Shown here piece after piece: positions 7,847 through 16,727 of a DNA stretch of 64,000 bases (within the stretch, counting starts at the first letter, position 1; each line of letters opens with the position of its first letter). The translations under genes were made by a program, and so were the position numbers. The DNA is from Asaia sp037151935 (GTDB lineage Bacteria > Pseudomonadota > Alphaproteobacteria > Acetobacterales > Acetobacteraceae). The stretch is from contig NZ_CP157575.1 of the NCBI RefSeq assembly GCF_051628905.1, positions 682,001 through 746,000 of the forward strand. Direction: 5' to 3'. The notes below the pieces were generated by a model. The model saw only the letters and a program-made list of their open reading frames with translations. It had not been told where the DNA came from and made no database searches.

Positions 7847-9256
7847 TCACGACAACCCTGCCTTTTCATTAATCATTCGTAATGTCGCCTCCACCAAGGC
7901 GCGAAGTGCAAGTGTTTCTCCACCCTCCGGGCGACCGGGAATTGAGCTGTCATTCCACGCATAAGTGTCGATATGTGCCCATTTTACAGTGGGTTCTACG
8001 AAGTGCTGTAAAAACAGAGCGGCGGTTATGGCGCCCGCCATCGGCTTGTCGGTGACATTGCCAAGATGGGCATTTTTGCGGCAGAGCCATGCGTCGTAGC
8101 CATGCCAGAGTGGCAATTGCCACATGGCATCGCCCAGCTCCGCCCCCGCACTCAAGAATATTTGAGCCCATTCAGGGTTGTTACAGAAAAGGGCGGGTAG
8201 ATCCGGGCCCAGCGCCACACGGGCCGCGCCTGTCAGAGTCGCGGCATCGAGCACCCATTCGGGCTGCTGTTCACAGGCCTCTGTAAGCAGGTCGCTCAAA
8301 ACCAGACGCCCCTCGGCATCGGTATTGCCGACTTCGACCGTCAGTCCGGCGCGGGTCGTGAGTATATCGCCGGGGCGCATCGCATGGCCCGAAATGCTGT
8401 TTTCGACGCAGCCGAGGCGAAGTTCGAGGCGGATCGGAAGATCCTGCGCCATGATCACATGCGCCAGAGCCAGCATCAGCGCCGCGCCGCCCATGTCCTT
8501 CTTCATCCGCAGCATGCCGCTCGCGGGTTTGATGTCATAGCCGCCCGTATCGAAGCAGACCCCCTTGCCCACGAGCGAGAGCAACGGCGCATCGAGCGGC
8601 GCCTTGCTGCCGCGCCACTGAGCCTTTACCACCTGGGCAGGCCGGTCGGACCCCGCCCCCACAGCCGAGAGGCAGGGATAGGCCATTGTCAACGCCTCAC
8701 CCGTAATGATCTCGCACACTGCGCCCTGAGCCGAAACCACCGCCGCCGCTTCCTCGGCGAGTTCTTCCGGGCCGAGCAGATTGGCAGGCTGGTTGATCAG
8801 ATCGCGCCCGAGCCAGGTAGCCTGAGCCAGCGGCAGCACGGCGCGCGCATCGTCGGTCAGGACGAGGCGTGTCGGAAAAGCCACGTCGTGCCCTACGGCG
8901 AACCGATAAGCCCCCATACAAAAGCCGAGTGTCGCATCCTGCTCGATATCGGGGCAGAGCATGCGCACTGGCTCAGAAGAGGCAATCTGCCATTCCCCTG
9001 CGGGGAGCCCCGTCGCAAGCGCCCCGAATCGTGCAGCGTCACGCCTGGTGGCATCTATGACAAAAACAGCCTTCGCGACGCCTTCGCCGCCCGGCACGAG
9101 ATAAAGCCTGCCGCATTGCGGCTGTCCTGCCATTTCGAGCAGGGCAGCGGCCTGAGGCCCGAGCAGACCGGTCAGATCCTGATCCGGCAGGACGATATGG
9201 ACGGTTCTCGCCTTATCGGCTTTCTGCACCAGACAGAATTGTTCAGGATTGCGCAT
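7847..9256 (-). CDS. M17 leucyl aminopeptidase family protein
   Basis: Cytosolic metallo-aminopeptidase of 469 residues, similar in length to the PepA/PepB family. The two-metal catalytic site is intact: Lys231 and Asp236 in VGKGVCFDTGG, Lys243 in DIKPASGM, Asp254 in MKKDMGG, and the family signature NTDAEGRL at 311-318, which supplies further Asp/Glu ligands and the catalytic Arg. The N-terminal ~160 residues are the less conserved oligomerisation domain. The enzyme removes N-terminal amino acids from peptides in protein turnover. It is divergent from the Suv3-like helicase, with ~100 bases between. A very long open frame antisense to it is a codon-bias shadow. Confidence 0.92.
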   Translation of the reverse strand: MRNPEQFCLVQKADKARTVHIVLPDQDLTGLLGPQAAALLEMAGQPQCGRLYLVPGGEGVAKAVFVIDATRRDAARFGALATGLPAGEWQIASSEPVRMLCPDIEQDATLGFCMGAYRFAVGHDVAFPTRLVLTDDARAVLPLAQATWLGRDLINQPANLLGPEELAEEAAAVVSAQGAVCEIITGEALTMAYPCLSAVGAGSDRPAQVVKAQWRGSKAPLDAPLLSLVGKGVCFDTGGYDIKPASGMLRMKKDMGGAALMLALAHVIMAQDLPIRLELRLGCVENSISGHAMRPGDILTTRAGLTVEVGNTDAEGRLVLSDLLTEACEQQPEWVLDAATLTGAARVALGPDLPALFCNNPEWAQIFLSAGAELGDAMWQLPLWHGYDAWLCRKNAHLGNVTDKPMAGAITAALFLQHFVEPTVKWAHIDTYAWNDSSIPGRPEGGETLALRALVEATLRMINEKAGLS

Positions 9257-9364
9257 TCACATCGCCCTTTCGCCGTCATTCATATTCCCCGAGCGGGGGT
9301 ATTCGAGCTGTGCCAGCCACAGGGGCGTCTTGCAATTCCGGCGCTCATGCACAAGCATCAGAGC

Positions 9365-11905
9365 ATGAAGACCCAGCACCATGTCATGCCTCGCAGGGTT
9401 CGCGCCGTGCTCGGACCCACCAATACCGGCAAGACCCATTACGCGCTGGAACGGCTTCTGGCCCATGAATCGGGAATTATCGGCTTTCCGCTTCGCCTGC
9501 TCGCCCGCGAGAACTACGAACGCATGGTGCGGCTGAAGGGCGCGCGCTTCGTTGCCCTGATTACCGGCGAGGAAAAAATCGTCCCGCCGGATGCCAGATG
9601 GTTCTCCTGCACGACTGAGGCCATGCCGCTCACGCGCAAGGTCGAGTTCTTAGCGGTCGATGAGATCCAGCTCAGCAGCGACCCGGATCGGGGGCACGTC
9701 TTTACCGACAGGCTTCTCAACGCGCGCGGCAATGTCGAGACGTTGTTTCTCGGCGCCGAGACGATACGCCCCTTGTTGCAACGTCTCGTACCCGGCATCG
9801 AGATCGATACGCGGCCACGTCTGTCGAGCCTCGTTCATACCGGACATACCAAGCTCTCCCGCCTGCCTGCGCGCTCCGCCATCGTCGCCTTCTCGGCGGC
9901 GGAGGTCTATGCCATTGCCGAGATCATTCGCCGACGACGCGGCGGCTGTGCGCTCATCATGGGCCAGCTCTCCCCGCGCACACGCAATGCACAGGTCGAG
10001 CTCTACCAGAACAAGGATGTCGATTATCTGGTGGCGACAGACGCCATTGGCATGGGTCTCAATATGGACGTCAACCATGTTGCCCTCGCCTCTCTGACCA
10101 AGTTCGACGGTGCCTCGCTGCGCCCGCTGACAGCGCAGGAATGCGCCCAGATCGCGGGACGCGCCGGGCGCGGCATGAAAGATGGGACGTTTGGCACGAC
10201 CGCAGAGGCACGCCCCATGTCGGAGGCACTGGGTGACGCCATAGAGGCGCATCGCTTCGACCCGATCGAGCGGATAAGCTGGCGCAACGCAGCACTCGAT
10301 CTTACGTCGCCTGATGCCCTGCTGGCGAGCCTGAATGCCGCCCCACCCCGACGCGGTCTGGTTGCCGGCCGCCCGGCTTCCGACGTGCTTACACTTGAAA
10401 CCCTGTCGGGAGAACGCGACATACGCGATGCTGCACGCGGCAGAAAGGCGACCGCCCTTCTGTGGGAGGTCTGCCAGATCCCCGATTTCCGCAAACTGGG
10501 CGATGACTCCCATGTGCGGCTCTGCCACCGCCTGTTCATGCATCTTCTGAATGACGGGGGCATTCCTGCCCAGTGGTTCGAGACGCATATCGCCGGCTTC
10601 TCCAGGCTCGAGGGCGATATCGACACGTTGATGCATCGACTGACCGGTATTCGCGTCTGTGCCTATGTCGCTGCCCGTAGCGAGTGGAGTGATCGCGCCC
10701 TGCACTGGCAGGAGCGCACAAGAGAGGTCGAAGACCTGCTCTCCGATGCCCTGCATGAGCGCCTAACCGCCCGCTTCGTGGACCGAAGGGCCACGTCCCT
10801 CCTCCGCCGCCTCGACAATGATGGCTCCAGAGAGTTGCTGTCAGCCGTCACCACGGACGGACAGGTTATCGTCGAGGGCCATGCAGTCGGAACGATAGAA
10901 GGCTTCACGCTCAAGCCAGATCGGGAGGACGCCCTCCCCGAGAAAAAACTCATGCTCCGTGCGGGGCGCCGGGCGCTGCTGCACGAAATTCCACGACGCG
11001 TTCAGGCCCTGACTGTCTCTGACGACAGCGATTTCGCGCTCGATAGCCATACTGGCACTCTTTCATGGCAGGGCGTCGTCATCGCGCGCCTTGCAAGAGG
11101 GACAGCATTGCTGAGCCCGGGCACTCAGATACTCGGCGGGGAATTTTCCGACACGAAACAGCGCGATCTGGTTCAGGAGCGCCTTCAGGCGTTCGTTCGA
11201 GCAACGCTGAGGAAGGCTCTGGCACCGCTTTACGCTCTTGCCGCAACGCCTCACCCGTCCTCCGGGCTACGCGGCCTCACCCATCGTCTGATGGAATATG
11301 GCGGGGTGGCCCCCCTGCTGCCCGCGGAGCCCAGCAGTCACGGCCAGCAGGCGCTCAGCCATTTTCGCCGTCTGGGTATTTTTTTCTGCCCGTTCGGCGT
11401 GTTCATGCCCTTGCTACTCAAGCCGGGGCCGATGGCCTTACGGGCTCTGCTGCTGAGCTTGTGGCATGGGACGGCGCGTCCTGAGTTCAACGCCAGTCAG
11501 ATTACGCTGGAGGCGCCGCGCAATGTCGTGCTCGCACCTTTAGGCTGGGTCGATGTCGGGGCTTTGTGGCTTCGCCTAGACCGCGTGGAAAAACTTCTAG
11601 CAGATCTTCACCGCCTGGCGCGCTCTGCCCCCCGCCCGCTACCCGACGACTTCGCGTCCCGCCATGGACTAGGTAAGAACCAGATCGGCGACATGCTGGT
11701 TGCCCTCGGCATACGGCTTCGGTTGCCTGCCCCACTTCCCGCCGATCAGTTTGGGCCGCCCGCCCCGCTCATGCTGCTAGCCGCCGTAAGGCGATCTGAC
11801 CGTGGAAAGCGCAAGGACCGAGACCGCATAAAGACCTCGGGCATCGTGAAAGACAGCCCCTTCGCCGCTTTGGCTGGGCTGTCGCTCCGGCCGAGGCAAC
11901 CCTGA
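9365..11905 (+). CDS. Suv3-like superfamily 2 RNA/DNA helicase
   Basis: ATP-dependent helicase of about 846 residues resembling Suv3, the mitochondrial degradosome helicase, a family well represented in Alphaproteobacteria. Motifs: Walker A LGPTNTGKT (~16-24), a DEIQLSSD form of motif II, motif VI-like QIAGRAGRG, then the Suv3 C-terminal region (LTLETLSGERDIRDAARG onward) and a less conserved tail rich in Arg and Pro. The open frame runs upstream to 8384, but that extension is antisense to the aminopeptidase and lacks helicase similarity. I favour the ATG at 9365; 9347 or 9386 are alternatives because no strong Shine-Dalgarno is visible. It overlaps the S4-domain gene by one base, so the two are translationally coupled and probably both act on structured RNA. 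Confidence 0.88.
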   Translation: MKTQHHVMPRRVRAVLGPTNTGKTHYALERLLAHESGIIGFPLRLLARENYERMVRLKGARFVALITGEEKIVPPDARWFSCTTEAMPLTRKVEFLAVDEIQLSSDPDRGHVFTDRLLNARGNVETLFLGAETIRPLLQRLVPGIEIDTRPRLSSLVHTGHTKLSRLPARSAIVAFSAAEVYAIAEIIRRRRGGCALIMGQLSPRTRNAQVELYQNKDVDYLVATDAIGMGLNMDVNHVALASLTKFDGASLRPLTAQECAQIAGRAGRGMKDGTFGTTAEARPMSEALGDAIEAHRFDPIERISWRNAALDLTSPDALLASLNAAPPRRGLVAGRPASDVLTLETLSGERDIRDAARGRKATALLWEVCQIPDFRKLGDDSHVRLCHRLFMHLLNDGGIPAQWFETHIAGFSRLEGDIDTLMHRLTGIRVCAYVAARSEWSDRALHWQERTREVEDLLSDALHERLTARFVDRRATSLLRRLDNDGSRELLSAVTTDGQVIVEGHAVGTIEGFTLKPDREDALPEKKLMLRAGRRALLHEIPRRVQALTVSDDSDFALDSHTGTLSWQGVVIARLARGTALLSPGTQILGGEFSDTKQRDLVQERLQAFVRATLRKALAPLYALAATPHPSSGLRGLTHRLMEYGGVAPLLPAEPSSHGQQALSHFRRLGIFFCPFGVFMPLLLKPGPMALRALLLSLWHGTARPEFNASQITLEAPRNVVLAPLGWVDVGALWLRLDRVEKLLADLHRLARSAPRPLPDDFASRHGLGKNQIGDMLVALGIRLRLPAPLPADQFGPPAPLMLLAAVRRSDRGKRKDRDRIKTSGIVKDSPFAALAGLSLRPRQP

Positions 11906-12195
11906 TGACAGCGCAGGACTACGAACGTCTCGATCTCTGGCTCTGGCACGCGCGCGTATGCCGCCACAGGCAGGATTGCGCAGCGCTTATCGAAAAGGGC
12001 GCAGTCCGTATCAACCGACAGGTTACCAGAAAGCCGCACAGCAAGATACGCGTAGGCGATGTGCTGGGTCTCCCCGGCCATCCGCGACCCGAAGTGCGTA
12101 TCTGGCGCGTCGTGGCGCTGGCCTCACGTCGCGGCTCAGCCTCGGAAGCCGCGCTGCTCTATGAGGTCATTACCGAAAATCAGGGCGAGAGCTGA
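11905..12195 (+). CDS. S4-domain RNA-binding protein (Hsp15-like)
   Basis: Small basic protein of 96 residues. Residues ~6-55 form an S4 RNA-binding fold (ERLDLWLWHARVCRHRQDCAALIEKGAVRINRQ...KIRVGDVL), the layout of Hsp15/HslR, which recycles free 50S subunits carrying a nascent chain after heat shock. The protein is shorter than E. coli Hsp15 and its C-terminal basic tail is brief. The start ATG overlaps the helicase stop codon (TGATG), so translation is coupled. Pairing of an S4 protein with a Suv3-like helicase suggests a joint role in RNA or ribosome handling, which is inference. A strong hairpin follows the stop codon. Confidence 0.87.
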   Translation: MTAQDYERLDLWLWHARVCRHRQDCAALIEKGAVRINRQVTRKPHSKIRVGDVLGLPGHPRPEVRIWRVVALASRRGSASEAALLYEVITENQGES

Positions 12196-12205
12196 ACTTT
12201 ACGGG

Positions 12206-12235
12206 CGTTCTGGCAAACATATGCTTGCCAGAACG
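12206..12235 (+). terminator. Hairpin after S4 gene, no U-run
   Basis: CGTTCTGGCAA (12206-12216) pairs perfectly with TTGCCAGAACG (12225-12235), loop of eight. No T-tract follows, so it may be an mRNA-stabilising stem or a weak terminator between the helicase operon and fdxA. Confidence 0.5.
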
Positions 12236-12349
12236 GGAAACTTCCGCCTATCTGCGGCATCCCTTTTTGGAAATTCCCTTACGGGGTCACTTGCGCCTCT
12301 TGGGATACTCTTGGGCCGTCTGGCCCCAGCTTTACGATCGGAGACACCA

Positions 12350-12682
12350 ATGGCCTATGTGGTCACCGAAAACTGCATACGCTGCAAATACACGGATTGC
12401 GTCGAGGTCTGTCCGGTCGATTGCTTCTATGCTGGCGAAAATTTTCTCGTGATCAACCCGGACGAGTGCATCGATTGCGGCGTCTGTGAACCGGAATGCC
12501 CGGCAGAAGCGATTTTTCCCGATAGCGACGACCGCGCCACGCCGTGGCTTGAGGTCAACAGCAAATACGCTGCGGTCTGGCCAAACATTACACGCAAGAT
12601 CGACTCAATGCCCGATGCGGATGAGTGGAAAGACAAGCCGGGCAAAGATGCCATGCTGTCGCCGGAACCGCATAAGGACTGA
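12350..12682 (+). CDS. fdxA: Seven-iron ferredoxin FdxA
   Basis: Soluble electron carrier of 110 residues. The cysteine spacing matches the 7Fe ferredoxins of the Azotobacter FdI type shifted by one residue: Cys9, Cys17 and Cys50 for a [3Fe-4S] cluster; Cys21, Cys40, Cys43 and Cys46 for a [4Fe-4S] cluster; Cys12 and Cys25 are the usual non-ligating extras. The acidic C-terminal half (ATPWLEVNSKYAAVWPNIT...) is the family's normal extension. I chose the ATG at 12350 because the conserved MAYVVTENC start begins there; the frame is open further upstream but without similarity. It is its own transcription unit, closed by a strong terminator shared with cyoD. The electron partners are not indicated by the neighbours. 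Confidence 0.93.
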   Translation: MAYVVTENCIRCKYTDCVEVCPVDCFYAGENFLVINPDECIDCGVCEPECPAEAIFPDSDDRATPWLEVNSKYAAVWPNITRKIDSMPDADEWKDKPGKDAMLSPEPHKD

Positions 12683-12746
12683 GACCGGTCCCGATCCCTG
12701 AGGGGGCGGCGCCACAAGGATCAAATTCATTTGTGCTGCGCGCCGT

Positions 12747-12783
12747 AAAAAAAGCCCGGAGGGAAATCCCTCCGGGCTTTTTT
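12747..12783. terminator. Bidirectional terminator between fdxA and cyoD
   Basis: A perfect hairpin AAAGCCCGGAGGGA / TCCCTCCGGGCTTT (about 12751-12780) is flanked by an A-run at 12747-12753 and six T at 12778-12783. It serves the convergent fdxA (plus) and cyoABCD (minus) transcripts. Confidence 0.93.
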
Positions 12784-12848
12784 GTTACCGGCACTGACCG
12801 TGATCCCGAGCGCCCCCAATTTAGGGAGAGGCCGGAAAAGCGGGCATA

Positions 12849-13184
12849 TCAGCGCGACATCATGTTCATGCTGACGTCGTGGATAATGAAGATCGTTCCA
12901 CCGACGATAATCAGAACGCAAATGGCCGCGAAGGCAAATGCCGTGTTGTTCCAGGACTGGCTCGAGCTGCCATTCATGTGCAGGAAGTAGATCAGATGAA
13001 CGAAGATCTGAACTACCGCCAGACCGGCAATAACACCGAAGGTCATGCCAGGCGTCATGAGGTGCATCTCGACAATCGCGAAAGCCGCGATCGTCAGGAT
13101 GGCCGCAATTACGAAGCCGATGATGTACGAGGCGAAGCTGCCGTGAGACTCGCCTTCGTGTTGATGGGTCGATGCTTGGCTCAT
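12849..13184 (-). CDS. cyoD: Cytochrome bo3 ubiquinol oxidase subunit IV
   Basis: Small inner-membrane subunit of 111 residues with three hydrophobic helices (SYIIGFVIAAILTIAAFAIV, MTFGVIAGLAVVQIFVHLIYF and FAFAAICVLIIVGGTIFII). The phrase VQIFVHLIYFLHM is characteristic of CyoD. The subunit is not catalytic and helps assemble the CuB site in subunit I. A His/Glu-rich cytosolic N-terminus (THQHEGESHGS) precedes the first helix. I chose the ATG at 13184, which overlaps the cyoC stop codon (TGATG); an upstream start would place 27 unrelated residues inside cyoC. It is the last gene of the operon; no cyoE (haem O synthase) follows, so that enzyme must be encoded elsewhere. Confidence 0.93.
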   Translation of the reverse strand: MSQASTHQHEGESHGSFASYIIGFVIAAILTIAAFAIVEMHLMTPGMTFGVIAGLAVVQIFVHLIYFLHMNGSSSQSWNNTAFAFAAICVLIIVGGTIFIIHDVSMNMMSR

Positions 13185-13801
13185 CAGATCACACTCAACA
13201 GATAAACGAAGGTGAACACGCAGATCCAGACGATATCCAGGAAGTGCCAGAAGAGGCTCAGGCACTGGAGCTTGTCCATGTAGCGTGTTGTGAAGACTTG
13301 CGGCGTGAAGCTCTGGAGCATGATAACAGCAATCCAGACCAGACCACAGGTCACGTGAAGACCGTGCGTTGCCACCAGCGTGAAGAACGCAGACAGGAAC
13401 GCGGAGCGATCCGGACCAGCGCCTTCATGAATCAGATGGGCGAATTCCCTGACTTCGAGGACAAGGAACCCGAGGCCGAGCACGAAGGTAACGGCCAGCC
13501 AGAGAAGCATGGCGCCCTGCTTGCGGGCAAAAGCCGAAAGCATACCGAACCCGAAGGTGATCGAGCTGAGCAGAAGGAGGGCCGTTTCCAGCCCTACCCC
13601 GTTCAGATCAAACAACTCCTTGCCCGTTGGGCCACCGGCAAACTGGGTACGCATGACGGCGAAGGTGGCGAACAGCGTCCCGAAAAGGAGGCAGTCCGTC
13701 ATCAGATAGATCCAGAACCCGAACACGTTATTCGTGCCGTGATGCTCGTGATCGTCTGCGCCGTGTGCGGTGCCGTGCGGCGTTGCTGAGATATTTGCCA
13801 T
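13184..13801 (-). CDS. cyoC: Cytochrome bo3 ubiquinol oxidase subunit III
   Basis: Integral membrane subunit of 205 residues, family COX3, with five hydrophobic helices. The family phrases are FGFWIYLMTDCLLFGTLFATFAV near the N-terminus, then MRTQFAGGPTGKELFDL, LLLSSITFGFGM and THGLHVTCGLVWI, and the terminal FWHFLDIVWICVFTFVYLL. It stabilises the catalytic core of the quinol oxidase. A His-rich N-terminal tail (ATPHGTAHGADDHEHHG) is slightly longer than in E. coli. It starts one base after the cyoB stop and its own stop overlaps cyoD, so the operon is translated in a coupled manner. The long plus-strand frame opposite is a shadow. Confidence 0.96.
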   Translation of the reverse strand: MANISATPHGTAHGADDHEHHGTNNVFGFWIYLMTDCLLFGTLFATFAVMRTQFAGGPTGKELFDLNGVGLETALLLLSSITFGFGMLSAFARKQGAMLLWLAVTFVLGLGFLVLEVREFAHLIHEGAGPDRSAFLSAFFTLVATHGLHVTCGLVWIAVIMLQSFTPQVFTTRYMDKLQCLSLFWHFLDIVWICVFTFVYLLSVI

Positions 13802-13802
13802 G

Positions 13803-15791
13803 TTATTCTGCCGCCTGTGCTGTCAGTGAGCGGACATAATTGGCCTGGTCGCGTTCGATTTCGCTAACCGGGACATAATAATCCACGTCAGTATTGAAGC
13901 TGCGCAGGATGACCGTTGCGAACACGCCGACGAGGGCGAGCGCTGCAAGCCACCAGATCCACCAGATCGCTGCGAAACCGAGCACGAAGCTGAAAGCACC
14001 AACAAAGAAGCCAGCAGCCGTGTTCTTCGGCATATGGATCGGCGTCAGCATCTTGCCTTCATAGCTGCGACGGCCAAGCTGCTTCTCGGTATGGAACGTG
14101 TCGATACCATGAATGTCAGGAAGGACGGCGAAGTTATAAGCAGGCGGGGGCGAGGACATCGACCATTCGAGCGTGCGCGCATTCCATGGATCGCCCGTGA
14201 AGTCACGGCTCTCCGGCAGGTTGCGATCACGGATCGACACATAGATCTGCATCAGCTGGCAGGCGACACCGACAGCGATAACGGCAGCACCGACTGCAGC
14301 AATCTGCATCTGAACATGCCAGTCAGCATTGTCGTAGTGGTTCATACGGCGGGTCATGCCCTCGAAGCCCGCAATGTAGAGCGGCACGAAAGCAAGATAG
14401 AAGCCGACAAACCAGCACCAGAAGGCGCGCTTGCCCCAGGCTTCGTTCATCTTGAAGCCGAGAACCTTCGGCCACCAGAAATTCAGACCGGCAACATAGC
14501 CGAAATACACACCGCCGATGATGACGTTATGGAAATGGGCGATGAGGAACAGCGAGTTATGCAGCACGAAGTCGGCTGCAGGCATCGCCATCATGACGCC
14601 GGTCATGCCACCGATCGAGAAGGTGATCATGAAGCCCATGACCCAGTACATCATGCCGTTGAACTGGATGCGGCCCTTATACATGGTGAAGAGCCAGTTG
14701 AAGATCTTCACGCCCGTAGGCACGGCGATAATCATCGTGGCAACACCGAAGAAGGCGTTGACGTTCGGGCCTGCGCCCATGGTGAAGAAGTGATGAGCCC
14801 AGACGATGAAGGACAGAACGCCGATCGCAAGCGTGGCGTAGACCATCACGCGGTAGCCGAAGAGCGGCTTGCGCGAGAATGTCTGGGTGATTTCAGAAAA
14901 CACACCGAAAGCCGGGAGAACCAGAATGTAAACTTCCGGGTGACCCCACGTCCAGATGAGCGAGAGATACAGCTGAACGCTGCCGCCGCCATCATTGGTG
15001 AAGAAATGCATCCCGAGGTAACGGTCGAGAGCGAGCTCGGCCAGCGTCACCGTCAGAACCGGGAAGACTGCCATGATCAGAACGACCGTGACGAGAGCCG
15101 TCCAGGTGAAAACCGGGAGCTGCATCCAGCCCATGCCGGGCGCACGCATCTTCACGATGGTGACGAAGAAGTTCACACCTGTGAGCAGCGTACCGACACC
15201 GGCAAGCTGGACCGCCCAGATGTAATAATCGACACCGACACCAGGGCTGAACTGCTGCTCGGACAAAGGCGGATAAACCAGCCAGCCGCACTGCGCGAAT
15301 TCACCGATGAACAGCGATACGTTGATGAGAACGGCGCTGATCGTGGTCATCCAGAAGCTCAGCGAGTTCAGGAACGGGAAAGCAACGTCGCGCGCACCGA
15401 TCTGCAGCGGCACGATAACGTTGAGGAGACCCGTCATGAATGCCATGGCCATGAAGAAGATCATGATCGTGCCATGTGCGGAGAAGATCTGGTCGTAATG
15501 GTGTGGCGGCAGGTAACCCGGATTGCCGTTATACGCCAATGCGAGCTGACTGCGCATCATGATGGCGTCGGCAAAGCCGCGGAACAGCATGACGAGGGCG
15601 AGCACGATATACATGAGGCCCAGACGCTTGTGGTCGACCGAGGTCAGCCACTCGCGCCACAGATAGCCCCATTTGCCGAAATAGGTGATCGCACCGAGAA
15701 CGGCGAGTGCGGCGATTACAACGCCTGTGAACGTGCCAACAAGAATAGGCACATCCAGCGGTATCGCCGAAAGTGTTAACTTACCTAACAT
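13803..15791 (-). CDS. cyoB: Cytochrome bo3 ubiquinol oxidase subunit I
   Basis: Catalytic subunit of 662 residues, the size of E. coli CyoB, with about 14-15 membrane helices. It reduces oxygen to water with electrons from ubiquinol and pumps protons. The haem-copper ligands are all visible: the low-spin haem His in SAHGTIMIFFM, the CuB site WTWGHPEVYILVLP with the cross-linked His-Tyr, the His pair WAHHFFTMG, and HFHNVIIGG with the high-spin haem ligand. In acetic acid bacteria closely related enzymes carry haem b with o or a, and the sequence alone does not settle which. It lies six bases downstream of cyoA and one base before cyoC. Confidence 0.97.
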   Translation of the reverse strand: MLGKLTLSAIPLDVPILVGTFTGVVIAALAVLGAITYFGKWGYLWREWLTSVDHKRLGLMYIVLALVMLFRGFADAIMMRSQLALAYNGNPGYLPPHHYDQIFSAHGTIMIFFMAMAFMTGLLNVIVPLQIGARDVAFPFLNSLSFWMTTISAVLINVSLFIGEFAQCGWLVYPPLSEQQFSPGVGVDYYIWAVQLAGVGTLLTGVNFFVTIVKMRAPGMGWMQLPVFTWTALVTVVLIMAVFPVLTVTLAELALDRYLGMHFFTNDGGGSVQLYLSLIWTWGHPEVYILVLPAFGVFSEITQTFSRKPLFGYRVMVYATLAIGVLSFIVWAHHFFTMGAGPNVNAFFGVATMIIAVPTGVKIFNWLFTMYKGRIQFNGMMYWVMGFMITFSIGGMTGVMMAMPAADFVLHNSLFLIAHFHNVIIGGVYFGYVAGLNFWWPKVLGFKMNEAWGKRAFWCWFVGFYLAFVPLYIAGFEGMTRRMNHYDNADWHVQMQIAAVGAAVIAVGVACQLMQIYVSIRDRNLPESRDFTGDPWNARTLEWSMSSPPPAYNFAVLPDIHGIDTFHTEKQLGRRSYEGKMLTPIHMPKNTAAGFFVGAFSFVLGFAAIWWIWWLAALALVGVFATVILRSFNTDVDYYVPVSEIERDQANYVRSLTAQAAE

Positions 15792-15797
15792 GTGTCC

Positions 15798-16727
15798 CTA
15801 TTCCTTCATCTGCATGTCGGACATGGCGGACTGCATGTGCATGACCTGACCCGTCGACTTGTCGATGACCATACCGTTATTGTACTTGGCCACGATGGTG
15901 TCGAAGAGATTTGGCTGAACATGCGCGAAATACTTGACCGGCGCCGCTTCCTGCGGAGCGGCAACCTGCGGATAGTCGGTTGAGTCGAGCGACTCAGACG
16001 CCCCCTTCACCTTGTCCACCCACTGGTTGAAGTCGTCATCCGACATCGCCAGCGTACGGAACTTCATATCCGAGAAACCACGGCCCGTGTAATGCGCTGC
16101 CTCACCCAGATAGTCACCCGGCGCACTGGCCAGAAGATGAAGCTGCGTCTGCATACCTGCCATCGCGTAAACCTGGGAACCCAGGCGCGGGATGAAGAAT
16201 GAGGTCATGACAGCGTCAGACGTGATACGGAAATTGATCGGTGTGTTCACCGGCACGGCAAGCTGGTTGACCGTAGCGATACCCTGGTCGGGGTAAATGA
16301 ACAGCCACTTCCAGTCGAGAGCGACCACTTCGACATTCAACGGCTTGCGACCCGCAGCTTCAGCCGAGTGAAGCGGACGGTACGGATCGAGCGTGTAGCT
16401 CGTCCAGATCGCCATGGCGCCCAGAATAACGATCACAACGGCAGGAATACCCCAGACGAAGAACTCGATCTTCGTGGAGTGATCCCAGTTCGGCAGATAT
16501 TCTGCCGACGTGTTGGACTCACGATATTTCCAGGCAAAGAAGAGCGTCATCATGATCACGGGCACAACGATGCACAGCATCACAGCCAGTTCGATCAGGA
16601 TGACGTTACGGTTCTGGAGTCCTACCGGGCCACGCGGATCGAGAAGATCGAGCGTACAGCCTGAGAGGAAAAGCGCCGGCGCCAGCGGCAGAAGCCGCCG
16701 CAATTTCGGCAAAAGTCTATTTTTCAT
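15798..16727 (-). CDS. cyoA: Cytochrome bo3 ubiquinol oxidase subunit II
   Basis: Membrane-anchored lipoprotein subunit of 309 residues. The N-terminus is a lipoprotein signal with lipobox LSGC (lipidated Cys24), followed by two transmembrane helices (~40-65 and ~88-108) and a periplasmic cupredoxin domain. As in other quinol oxidases, the CuA ligands of cytochrome c oxidases are absent. The domain keeps the fold motifs LDWKWLFIYPDQGIATVN and FFIPRLGSQVYAMAGM. The C-terminal ~60 residues carry a Met-rich end (MHMQSAMSDMQMKE). It is the first gene of cyoABCD, so the ~590-base region upstream must contain the operon promoter. Confidence 0.96.
   Translation of the reverse strand: MKNRLLPKLRRLLPLAPALFLSGCTLDLLDPRGPVGLQNRNVILIELAVMLCIVVPVIMMTLFFAWKYRESNTSAEYLPNWDHSTKIEFFVWGIPAVVIVILGAMAIWTSYTLDPYRPLHSAEAAGRKPLNVEVVALDWKWLFIYPDQGIATVNQLAVPVNTPINFRITSDAVMTSFFIPRLGSQVYAMAGMQTQLHLLASAPGDYLGEAAHYTGRGFSDMKFRTLAMSDDDFNQWVDKVKGASESLDSTDYPQVAAPQEAAPVKYFAHVQPNLFDTIVAKYNNGMVIDKSTGQVMHMQSAMSDMQMKE

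Noticed and set aside
8384..9364. 327-codon upstream extension of the helicase reading frame
   Set aside because: It is antisense to the M17 aminopeptidase, shows no helicase similarity and follows the codon-bias pattern of a shadow frame; the helicase core starts just after 9365.
12059..12349. Upstream extension of the ferredoxin frame
   Set aside because: It overlaps the S4 gene in another frame; the conserved ferredoxin start is at 12350.
14034..15779. 581-codon plus-strand open frame
   Set aside because: It lies wholly antisense to cyoB and its translation is His/Glu/Asp/Arg-rich with no hydrophobic core, which is typical for shadows of membrane-protein genes.
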